Positions 1 to 7,000 of a stretch of 9,206 bases of DNA are shown here, piece after piece. The notes under the pieces are model-generated. The model worked only from the letters and a program-made list of their open reading frames with translations, was not told the origin of the DNA and made no database searches. Source of the stretch: Syntrophorhabdaceae bacterium (GTDB lineage Bacteria; Desulfobacterota; Syntrophorhabdia; Syntrophorhabdales; Syntrophorhabdaceae); NCBI GenBank assembly GCA_026415015.1, contig JAOAHW010000129.1, positions 1-9,206 on the forward strand, written 5' to 3'. Position 1 is the stretch's first letter. The number at the start of each line of letters is the position of its first letter. A program made the translations under genes and the position numbers.

Positions 1-19
1 AGATGTGTATAAGAGACAG
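1..19. other. Tn5/Nextera mosaic-end adapter (sequencing artefact)
   Basis: The first 19 bases read AGATGTGTATAAGAGACAG, an exact match to the transposon mosaic end used in tagmentation libraries (established knowledge). It sits at the very edge of the window and interrupts the GGDEF domain of the left-hand gene just after its VNDT motif, where the family would continue. It is therefore library-derived and not genomic. Genome sequence starts at about base 20; base 19 is ambiguous because either source could supply it. Confidence 0.96.
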
Positions 20-2568
20 GTATCATTTACATCCTTAAATTTGTCCAGGTCAAGCATCATGACAGCCACCATCTTCTCAAAGCGTTCCCCATGGGCCAGG
101 GCAATGGCAAGCCTGTCATTGAAGAGTTGGCGGTTGGCAAGACCTGTAAGTATATCATGGAAAGCCATGTATCTTACTGCCTCCTCTGCCCTCTTCCTTT
201 CTGTTATATCCCTCACTATGCCTTGATATTCATATATCTTGCCTTTTTCATCTCTTCTGCATGTTAAAGTGAGAAGGCAGTCCATGATAGAGCCGTCCTT
301 TTTTTTCAGTCTTATCTCAAAATCCTTTACAAAATCAATATGTCTTAAAACCTGCTTTAATCTTTCAAGTTCATCAGTATCTGCATATGCAACTTTGGCA
401 TTCAGCCCTTTTAACTCCTCCTTTTTATAGCCAAACATCTCTACAAATGCCTCATTGCCATCAATGAGTTCCCCGTTGGCTTTTGTAAAATAGATGGCAT
501 CCCTTGAGCCCTCAAAAAGAGCACGAAATCTCTCTTCACTCTCTCTTAAAGCCCTCTCAGTGTTTTTCAACTCTGTTATGTCATGTAATATTGTAACAGC
601 TGACCCATCCTCAAGATGGGTGGACTTAAACTCTATGACCTTTGTTGATTTATCCTTGCAAACAATACGAAACTCGAGGTTTCTACCACTCTTGCCCCTT
701 AACCTATCTTTCTTCCATTCACTTATTGCAAGTCTTCTATATTCTGAATCTGGATAAGCCTTGTGTAACCATTTTCTCCCATCAGGGACATCCTCTATTG
801 TATAGCCTGTTATGTTTGTGAATTCAGGGTTTACATAATTGAATCTCCCATCACTGTTTACAAGTATTACACCATTCTTTGAGTTTTCCAGTATGGAAAA
901 GAAGGTCTCGCGCTCTTTTTTTAGCTCTTTCTCTACATCCTTTAATTCAGTAATGTCTTCAACAAATATAACTGCCTTTCTTGCACCTGCCTCTTCAATA
1001 GGTATCCCTGAAAATCTCCTTACTGTCCTTTTCTTGCTGTAATATGCCACATATTCAATGGAATCCGTATGGAAAATCTCTCCTTCGATGGCAGACCTTA
1101 TCTTATCAGACAGACCGAGTGCTTTATAGGTAGGTATCTCTAATACATTTATCTGTCTTAACCTCTCTAAGCCCAGACCTGATATATTGGAAAATGCACG
1201 ATTTGCAAAATCAATGTAGCCGTACTCATTTACAATATAGATACCTATGGGCGAACTTTCTATGATATATCTCATAGTCTCATATGTCTTTTTTAGCTCA
1301 TCCTCTGCATTTTTCCTATTTGTTATATCGATTACAGTACCCTCATAGTGGTCTAATCTGCCATGGGTATCATAGATAGCCCTGGAGCTTACAGATATCC
1401 ATATCTTTTTGCCATCTCTTGTATAAACCTGGACCTCAAAACCCTTTATAAAACCATTTTCCTCAAGCAATCTCTTGTATCTATCCCTCTCTCCAGGGAT
1501 TACATAATGTTGTCTTGCAATATCTGAAAAGGAATTGACCATCTCTTCAGGGGAATCAAAGCCCATCATCCTTGCAAGGGCAGGGTTAACGCTTATAAAT
1601 CTACCTTCAGGTGTGGTCTGGAATATACCCTCTACAGCATTCTCAAATATCCCTCTATATTTTTCTTCACTGGCCTTTACGAGTGCCTCTGCCTTTTTCC
1701 ATTCAGAGATATCCCTTATGGACTCCATGGCACCTATGACCCTGCCTGACTCATCAAAGAGCCTTGAGGCCGCTGCCCACAGGTACCCTCCTTTGCCTTT
1801 ATAGACACCAGGGACAAAGACCTCTACATAGTAAGTATTACCCTTCTTGTGGATAAAATCATATTTTTTCTCTATCTCTTCGTCGCTTTCAAATAAGAGG
1901 TCTATAAGTATGGGCCTTGGTTTACCATAGAAGGGTACTGCATAGGCATAATCACTTTTGCCTATAATCTCCTCTTTTTTAACCCCTGTCATCTCTTCTA
2001 TTGCCTTATTCCATGCTACTACCCTTCTTTGATCATCAATTACGAGGGTTGCATCAGGGAGGTTATCTATAATGTCAAAAAGTTGCTTGTGAATCCTTCT
2101 AAGTGCATCCTGTGCCTTTTTTTTCCCTGTTATGTCCTGAATAGCCCCCTCATAGTATAGGACATTGCCTTTTTTGTCTTTAATAGCCCTTGTGTTGCTT
2201 GCAATCCATATAGTGCCTCCATCCTTGCGACGGACCTCTGCCTCGAAATCCTTAAGTGCACCTTTATCGGCAAGATATTTTTTAAGCCTCTCCCTATCTT
2301 CTGGATTGACATAGAATTGATGTGCTATATCTTTGATGTTCTCTAAAAGCTCTTCCTTTGAGCTGTATCCGAGCATCTGGACAAAGGCATGGTTAACATT
2401 TAGAAAACGACCATCAGGGGTACTCTGAAACATACCGATAACAGCATTTTCAAATATGTCCTGATAGTTTGATTGTCTTATGGAAAAATCATCTATACGT
2501 GAATTGTTCTCTGTGTTCTTTTTTGATTTAATATTAGAACCCTCAATCTGATGCCTATGGCTATTCAT
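19..2568 (-). CDS. Six-PAS sensor diguanylate cyclase, 3'-truncated
   Basis: A single open frame of 850 codons runs from ATG at 2568 down to the adapter and has no stop, so the C-terminus is missing. An in-frame TAA lies a few codons upstream of the ATG with no alternative start between, which fixes the start. Six PAS/PAC units can be read at about residues 35-148, 165-289, 304-417, 432-541, 556-666 and 680-790. Each ends in the DIT or DIS signature that closes PAC motifs, and short charged helical linkers join them. From residue 801 a GGDEF domain begins (MAFHDILTGLANR). It includes the metal-binding DLDKFK at 840-845 and ND at 848-849, and is cut before the GG[DE]EF active-site loop. No signal peptide or membrane segment is visible, so this is probably a cytosolic sensor making cyclic di-GMP. 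No heme, flavin or other ligand can be assigned to the PAS units from sequence alone. An EAL domain after the GGDEF cannot be excluded. The gene has its own promoter and appears independent of the Hdr operon upstream. Confidence 0.93.
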
Positions 2569-2655
2569 GGCATCTGATACCCTTGTTTTTTATTTTATTT
2601 TGATATTATTTAATGGGGTTGTCAAGAGTTTTCAAGAATCGCCAATGCTCATCCA
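2569..2655. other. 87-nt intergenic gap between Hdr operon and sensor gene
   Basis: This gap separates the stop of the third HdrA-like gene from the ATG of the PAS-GGDEF gene. Apart from the promoter candidate it holds an A-rich tract just upstream of the sensor gene and a weak AAGG about 12 nt before the ATG. I looked for a GC-rich hairpin followed by a U run that would end the Hdr operon and did not find one. Read-through into the sensor gene or a factor-dependent end is therefore possible. Confidence 0.6.
2597..2625 (-). promoter_or_regulatory. Putative sigma-70-type promoter for the PAS-GGDEF gene
   Basis: On the minus strand a perfect -35 TTGACA (bases 2625-2620) is followed after 17 nt by CAAAAT (2602-2597), a 4/6 match to the -10 consensus, in a very AT-rich stretch. 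The start codon at 2568 lies 28 nt beyond the -10, giving a short leader of roughly 20 nt. The spacing and position between two unrelated genes make it plausible. The -10 is imperfect and other AT-rich hexamers nearby could serve instead. Confidence 0.5.
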
Positions 2656-4389
2656 TTAAAGTGAGATAGAATCAGATGGACAGGTGGAGGCACATAGGCC
2701 ACACCCTGCACATGTATCCTCCTTTATATGGGCAACAGGTATATAGGTCAATAGATTAGGGCCAAAGACAGCAAGTTGTTTTTGTTTAAATTCTATCTCT
2801 ATAGCCTCATGGGGGCATGAATTTTTACATGAACCGCAACCGCTACACCTCTCTTCATTTACCTGGGGCAAGACCCTCTCTTCTGCCACATTTAAGATTA
2901 TCTCACCTATAGCGCCAAGGGTCTCCCTTTCCTCCCATCTTTTGTCCCTGGGGTGTCTTATAAAACCTGTATGGTATCTCTTTCTGTCCCATTTAGTAGG
3001 AGACCATCTGAGTTGTGGCTCTGACCTGTACAGAGATAGAAACTCTTTATCCTTTAAACCCTCTATGTAATCGTCAAGACGGATAACCATAGGATTCAAA
3101 ATAGAGATATCCCTGCCGGTACCTTTAATGTTAAAGATACCATTGTCAAAAAAGACCTGTTCATCCTCTTCAAGGTGGATAAATACAATACCTTCCCTTC
3201 TTGCCTGTTCATAGTCCATCTCACCATAAGAAGGGGTCACCATATTTCTCGTCACTACATATACATTTCTTTTCTGCATCTTCATCATCCTTGCCGCATC
3301 AATAAACCTTGAAGAGGCATACTCATACAGATATGCATACCTCGGATTATCTGTGGCAAGATAAAAAAGATATGTTTTATGGTCTGCTACTGGTATGTCG
3401 AAATCAGGAGGGTCTTCTCGATAAATTATATTCTCATAATGTTTCATGTCATCTTTTGCATCTATATCCCTTGATGCCAGAAACCCTGCACCGAAACCTG
3501 TCAATATAGAATCCTTTATATTCATAGGTTCAAGGGCACCACCTGAGACAAAAACACCCTCTGCATCAGTAGTGAGGGGAGACTTCTCCTTAACAAATCC
3601 GTATTCATTCAGGGAAAAACAAAAGAGACTGCTCAATGTCTTAAGCTCAGGATTGGGTCTTAGACCTATGGCAAGGACAGCATAGTTAAAACGTTCCTCT
3701 TTTATGCCCCCGCCTGCAAAATACCTGATAGTTACACCATCCTCATCCTCATCAAAATACCGTGAGTTTGCCCTTACAAATCTCACCCCTGAATCCCTGA
3801 ATGCCCTCTCCATAAAAAATTCTTGACCAAAGAACCTCAGGTCATTGTAAAACACAGTAATCTCTGGTTTAGCCCTCTGGAGTGTCCACTTTATCTCCCT
3901 TATAGTGTATGAACAGCATACTGAGGAACATAGGGGGTATTCCTTTGAACGGGAACCAACACAGAGAAAAAAGGCAACCTTATGGAAATCAGAGGGGAGT
4001 TCACCCTGTCTCTGGTCTATGATACTGTCGTATTCAAGGCTTGTCACCACCCTTTTGCCTTTATACTCCACAGGGTCATAGGGGGTAAGGCCTGCTGATA
4101 TTATTACACGGTCTACATTCAGAGTCTCACCATTGTCAAGACCTACTGAGAATCCCCTGCCAGCCCTCTCTACCCTTTCAATACTGGTATCATTGATTAC
4201 TGTTAAACCCTTTTTTTCTCTTATCTCATCAAAAAATGTCTTAAACCCTACCCTGCAGTTGGCTATACGGGCCATAAGACCACCTGGTTCTCTCTGGGAT
4301 TCTAAGATTGTTACATCGTGCCTCTTTGCAAGGGCTACCTTTGCAGCAGATATACCGCTTATGCCCCCGCCTATTATCAAAATCTTCAT
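2656..4389 (-). CDS. HdrA-like FAD/iron-sulfur protein with duplicated core and two C-terminal ferredoxin motifs
   Basis: This 577-aa protein starts directly at a Rossmann FAD motif (IIGGGISG, residues 5-12, with acidic E30), so it lacks the N-terminal CHCG domain of full HdrA. The HdrA core cysteines are C143 (in FLCVGSR) and C154, C158, C159 (CSSVCC), which in HdrA proteins ligate a [4Fe-4S] cluster near FAD. The core ends near residue 305 with the NIKDS segment that corresponds to HdrA's GPKDI. Residues about 332-440 look like a second copy of the HdrA middle domain without its cysteines. A basic Trp/Arg-rich linker (about 460-490) leads to two [4Fe-4S] motifs: C515, C518, C521, C525 and C560, C563, C566, C570. 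It is predicted to be a cytosolic electron-transfer flavoprotein of the Hdr complex. The ATG overlaps the hdrB stop by 4 nt (ATGA), and AGAGGG 7 nt upstream is a good ribosome-binding site. The family call is strong; its specific role in the complex is not known to me. Confidence 0.9.
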   Translation of the reverse strand: MKILIIGGGISGISAAKVALAKRHDVTILESQREPGGLMARIANCRVGFKTFFDEIREKKGLTVINDTSIERVERAGRGFSVGLDNGETLNVDRVIISAGLTPYDPVEYKGKRVVTSLEYDSIIDQRQGELPSDFHKVAFFLCVGSRSKEYPLCSSVCCSYTIREIKWTLQRAKPEITVFYNDLRFFGQEFFMERAFRDSGVRFVRANSRYFDEDEDGVTIRYFAGGGIKEERFNYAVLAIGLRPNPELKTLSSLFCFSLNEYGFVKEKSPLTTDAEGVFVSGGALEPMNIKDSILTGFGAGFLASRDIDAKDDMKHYENIIYREDPPDFDIPVADHKTYLFYLATDNPRYAYLYEYASSRFIDAARMMKMQKRNVYVVTRNMVTPSYGEMDYEQARREGIVFIHLEEDEQVFFDNGIFNIKGTGRDISILNPMVIRLDDYIEGLKDKEFLSLYRSEPQLRWSPTKWDRKRYHTGFIRHPRDKRWEERETLGAIGEIILNVAEERVLPQVNEERCSGCGSCKNSCPHEAIEIEFKQKQLAVFGPNLLTYIPVAHIKEDTCAGCGLCASTCPSDSISL

Positions 4390-5066
4390 ATGTGAGCCCT
4401 CTCCCCTGCTACATAAAGTAAAAGGTCAGTGAAATATACAACACGCTCCTTGTTTGAGAATGTAGTGAGTGCCATATGGCATAAAGGGCAGAATACAAGT
4501 ATTATCCCCTTTGACCTATCCAGGATCATTTTCGAGAGCCTCTCAGTGGCCCATTTATTTATGAAAAACTGACTCCCGCCACAACACCTGTCCTTTATCT
4601 TCTCACCCACAGTCTCACCGCCCAGACCTTTAACAAAACCCTCCATGACATTTGTGTCAGGTATGGCAGTCTCTTTGGGCCTTATAAGCACACAGCCATA
4701 ATACGGTGTAAATACCTGACCTTTGAGGTCTCGCTTTATATTAAGGCCTGAGAGAAAATCAAGGCTAAAAAGCTCAATGGGGTTATATACATTAAAGGTG
4801 CTGTCCCCATTGGCCTCCTTTAGGTTTCTTGAACAGGCAGGACAGGGTGCTATTATATCCTTTGATATACCCCTTGCCTTTCTTATGTTTTCCCCTGACA
4901 ATTCCATGAGTTCCCTTTTATCACCATATTCAAATGCCCCGCAACAGTTCCAGTCAGGTATATCCACGAGGGTATGACCGAGGATGGAAAAGACCCTCCT
5001 TATGCCCTTGTCGAATTTTTTAGCAGACCCTGTGAGGGAACAGCCTGGATAATATGCAAATTCCAT
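4386..5066 (-). CDS. hdrB: Heterodisulfide reductase subunit B-like protein (two CCG domains)
   Basis: This 226-aa protein has both CCG (cysteine-rich) domains complete. The first is C9, C41-C42, C75 and C78; the second is C125, C161-C162, C193 and C196. Each follows the C-X(30-35)-CC-X(30-33)-CxxC pattern. In methanogen HdrB these ligands hold two non-cubane [4Fe-4S] clusters that cleave the CoM-S-S-CoB disulfide (established knowledge). Bacterial homologues act on other or unknown disulfide-type acceptors, so the substrate here is unknown. The typical opening YYPGC is present (residues 5-9). At 226 aa it is shorter than methanogen HdrB (around 290 aa), with compact loops between the cysteine blocks but no missing ligand. 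The ATG directly abuts the hdrC TAA (0 nt), and the stop overlaps the next gene by 4 nt, so translation is coupled. No transmembrane segment is seen; it is probably cytosolic and partnered with HdrC. Confidence 0.93.
   Translation of the reverse strand: MEFAYYPGCSLTGSAKKFDKGIRRVFSILGHTLVDIPDWNCCGAFEYGDKRELMELSGENIRKARGISKDIIAPCPACSRNLKEANGDSTFNVYNPIELFSLDFLSGLNIKRDLKGQVFTPYYGCVLIRPKETAIPDTNVMEGFVKGLGGETVGEKIKDRCCGGSQFFINKWATERLSKMILDRSKGIILVFCPLCHMALTTFSNKERVVYFTDLLLYVAGERAHI
4397..4402 (-). promoter_or_regulatory. Ribosome binding site of the third HdrA-like gene
   Basis: AGAGGG on the minus strand lies 7 nt before the ATG at 4389, inside the end of hdrB. It supports independent initiation as well as translational coupling through the ATGA overlap, and supports the chosen start at MKILIIGGG. 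Confidence 0.6.
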
Positions 5067-5552
5067 TTATGACCCCGTTTTTATCTTCACTTTTTTAGGC
5101 AGATGAAAACTCATATATTCTGTCCATTTTGGCATATATTTGAGATACCCCTCTCTTGCAAGAAAAAGCCCTGTCTTTAAAAAGATATAAGGCTCATATA
5201 CCCTGCCCCATATCCTTATAGAGCCTTTAAAGACCCTCTCGAAAAGTGTCTCAATACCTTGGTTTTCACGGACAGCCCTTATAACCTCAGGTATCCTTAT
5301 ACCCCATGGGCAGGCATTTGTGCACTGATAACAGTTTGTGCAGTATTTGAGAAGAGGATGCCCCTTATCCACCTCCATACCCATAAAAAGGGAAAGGAGG
5401 ATGTCCTGGGGATTTACATTCAATGCAAGGTCATTAACAGTACACACGGACGCACAGATCTTACAGCCCAGGCATACAGAGAAATCCTGGCGCCTGTAAC
5501 CTGTAAGCTCGAAGACCCTTTCGTTTATTTCATTGCTATCAATCCTCTGCAT
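5067..5552 (-). CDS. hdrC: Heterodisulfide reductase subunit C-like ferredoxin protein
   Basis: This 161-aa protein has two [4Fe-4S] motifs with the spacing of HdrC: C27, C30, C33, C37 and C71, C74, C77, C81. The last is followed by Pro (CP), whereas the first motif has CT in place of the usual CP. The family role is to carry electrons from HdrA to HdrB. The C-terminal third (about 105-161) is basic and aromatic, with no clear membrane helix, unlike the fused membrane QmoC. It starts at an ATG inside the previous gene, giving a 14-nt overlap, and an AGAGGA about 11 nt upstream is the only visible ribosome-binding signal. The start places the first cysteine at residue 27 as expected. The hdrB start codon follows its stop immediately, which supports an HdrBC pair. 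Confidence 0.93.
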   Translation of the reverse strand: MQRIDSNEINERVFELTGYRRQDFSVCLGCKICASVCTVNDLALNVNPQDILLSLFMGMEVDKGHPLLKYCTNCYQCTNACPWGIRIPEVIRAVRENQGIETLFERVFKGSIRIWGRVYEPYIFLKTGLFLAREGYLKYMPKWTEYMSFHLPKKVKIKTGS

Positions 5553-6546
5553 TTTTTAACTCATCCTCTTTAAATGTGGTGTAAGGTATGGGTTCATTAA
5601 AGTCTCGACCTGACATGTATGAGAATAGCCCCTGAAGCCTCTCTGATATACCCTTGAAATACTTGGTCAGCGGTATCCCCTGTGGGCATGCCTCCTCACA
5701 TGCACCGCAGCCAACGCAGGTCTGGGATACATGATACATCCTGATGAGGTGAAAGAGTTCTTTTCCTTGGGGCAAGTCTACCTCACCTGTCCTTAGAATC
5801 TTATTGAGGAGTGCATCACCTTTCGGCAGGTATTCATCTGTATTGAATACACAATCAACACAGTAACATACAGGGCACATATCCCTGCAGTTCATGCATA
5901 GAATACACTTTGAAAGGTCTTTCTTCAGCATATCCAGGTCTGTCTTAAATACTTCAGGCTCTTTATCCTGTTTTATTGCCATGTCTTGTGGCACATCTGT
6001 CCATTCGCCTTCTAAGGTTGCGATTAATGCCTCCCCTTTTTCAGTATAAGGGATAATCCACATGTTAAAATCTTTATCCAGTCTTATACCTCCATCACCC
6101 ACAACCCCTCTTTTTTCCCTGCAGTTAATACATGCCCATCTTTTTGGGGTATCTTCTTTAAAATAATCTCTTATATCCTCTGGTAGAGATGTCATGCCTT
6201 TTGTTTCTTTTACTGATTCTGTACCAGGACAATCTACTGATATAGCAATCATACCTTCCCTCTCCATCTGGGTGAGCTTTATTAACTCCACATAAGCCCT
6301 TATCTCGCATGGTCTCAAGACAAAAAGCAGTCTCGACCCTTTTGAGAAGAGCCTCCTGAAATAAAGGGCACCATTGGCATTAAAAAAAGGATTTATAAGA
6401 GAGAAGTCTTTTATGTTACCCTTGAATACATGATGGCCTATGGTAATAGTGTCTTTTTTAAAACCCAGAATAATACTACCCTCATCTCTTAGAAAACCAT
6501 TGAATAAGGAATCTATATCCCTGCTTTTAAGCTCTTTCCCTTTCAT
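5539..6546 (-). CDS. FrhB/FdhB-like multi-cluster iron-sulfur electron-transfer subunit
   Basis: This 335-aa protein resembles the FrhB/FdhB (F420-hydrogenase or formate-dehydrogenase beta) relatives that I recall next to hdrA-mvhD in anaerobes. The N-terminal half contains a RPCEIRA block (C80) and a following VDCPGT (C106), features of that family. A CxxC pair lies at C139/C142. A cysteine-rich block at 214-232 reads C214, C217, C220, C224P, then C227, C229 and C232, so it has more ligands than one cubane cluster needs. A classical [4Fe-4S] motif follows at C277, C280, C283, C287P. The likely role is an entry or relay module passing electrons between an external donor and MvhD/HdrA. Whether it binds FAD, F420 or NAD(P)H cannot be told from sequence. 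The sulfhydrogenase-beta/AsrA type is an alternative family. The ATG overlaps the mvhD stop by 4 nt, and hdrC starts within its last codons. The family call is moderately sure; the function is inferred. Confidence 0.8.
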   Translation of the reverse strand: MKGKELKSRDIDSLFNGFLRDEGSIILGFKKDTITIGHHVFKGNIKDFSLINPFFNANGALYFRRLFSKGSRLLFVLRPCEIRAYVELIKLTQMEREGMIAISVDCPGTESVKETKGMTSLPEDIRDYFKEDTPKRWACINCREKRGVVGDGGIRLDKDFNMWIIPYTEKGEALIATLEGEWTDVPQDMAIKQDKEPEVFKTDLDMLKKDLSKCILCMNCRDMCPVCYCVDCVFNTDEYLPKGDALLNKILRTGEVDLPQGKELFHLIRMYHVSQTCVGCGACEEACPQGIPLTKYFKGISERLQGLFSYMSGRDFNEPIPYTTFKEDELKNAED

Positions 6547-6947
6547 TTCTTCTTTTCCTTTATGTTGTTATACATGTCTGTAACCTTATCAACAAACCTC
6601 CTGGCCTCAGAGGCACTTACCCAGAAGAGTCTTAATCTCCCATCTATAGAGAAGGCATTAAACATCTCCTTTAGAGCCGCTATCTTTCGCCTTGTATAAT
6701 AGTTACCCTTTATGAAATGACAGTCTCCAGGGTGACATCCTGCCACAAATACCCCATCTGCACCCTCTATCAATGCCTTTATGATAAAGGCAGGGTCAAC
6801 CCTGCTGGAACATGGGACTTCTATGAGCTTTACACCTTCAGGATACTTCATCCTCAGGCTTCCTGCCATCTCAGAGGCCTTGAATGAACAATACGAACAT
6901 GCAAAGCCTACTATCTCTATATTTTTGTTTTTTATGCTTTCAGCCAT
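6543..6947 (-). CDS. mvhD: MvhD/FrhD-type [2Fe-2S] subunit linking a donor module to HdrA
   Basis: This 134-aa protein has the full MvhD signature: FACSYC at 15-20, PCSSRVDP at 45-52, GCHPGDCHF at 70-78 and GNYYTRRK at 81-88. That gives five conserved cysteines at 17, 20, 46, 71 and 76. In methanogens MvhD carries a [2Fe-2S] cluster and docks the hydrogenase or formate dehydrogenase onto HdrA (established knowledge). No in-frame TGA is present, so the cysteine positions are not selenocysteine. The ATG at 6947 is preceded by GGAGG at 4 nt, with an additional AAGGAG about 14 nt upstream. The gene lies 53 nt after hdrA and overlaps the next gene by 4 nt. It is a free-standing protein here, whereas in QmoB an MvhD domain is fused to the end of an HdrA-like protein. 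Confidence 0.95.
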   Translation of the reverse strand: MAESIKNKNIEIVGFACSYCSFKASEMAGSLRMKYPEGVKLIEVPCSSRVDPAFIIKALIEGADGVFVAGCHPGDCHFIKGNYYTRRKIAALKEMFNAFSIDGRLRLFWVSASEARRFVDKVTDMYNNIKEKKK

Positions 6948-6951
6948 ACTG

Positions 6952-6956
6952 CCTCC
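6952..6956 (-). promoter_or_regulatory. Ribosome binding site of mvhD
   Basis: GGAGG on the minus strand ends 4 nt before the ATG at 6947. A second purine-rich match, AAGGAG at 6966-6961, lies slightly upstream and precedes an out-of-frame ATG. The remainder of the 53-nt gap to hdrA shows no convincing hairpin, so the gap does not look like a terminator or separate promoter. Confidence 0.55.
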
Positions 6957-7000
6957 ATATCTCCTTGTTGAACACTATAGATTCTCTACCATCCACTATT

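Noticed and set aside
1..19. Genuine transposon or insertion-sequence end
   Set aside because: The 19-mer is the synthetic/hyperactive Tn5 mosaic end at the exact window edge, with no transposase or partner repeat.
1535..1804. Plus-strand open frames across the 1-2570 region
   Set aside because: They lie opposite the continuous 850-codon PAS-GGDEF frame, and their Ser/Leu/Phe-rich translations are typical of antisense reading.
2130..2312. 60-codon minus-strand open frame inside the sensor gene
   Set aside because: It is in another frame within PAS1 of the long PAS-GGDEF frame and has no family features.
6543..6947. Selenocysteine form of MvhD, as in some related proteins
   Set aside because: The frame contains no in-frame TGA and all five ligand positions are encoded as cysteine.
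6948..7000. Internal terminator or promoter in the 53-nt hdrA-mvhD gap
   Set aside because: Only a short CTATAG palindrome and two purine-rich ribosome-binding matches are visible; there is no GC stem with a U run and no paired -35/-10 set.
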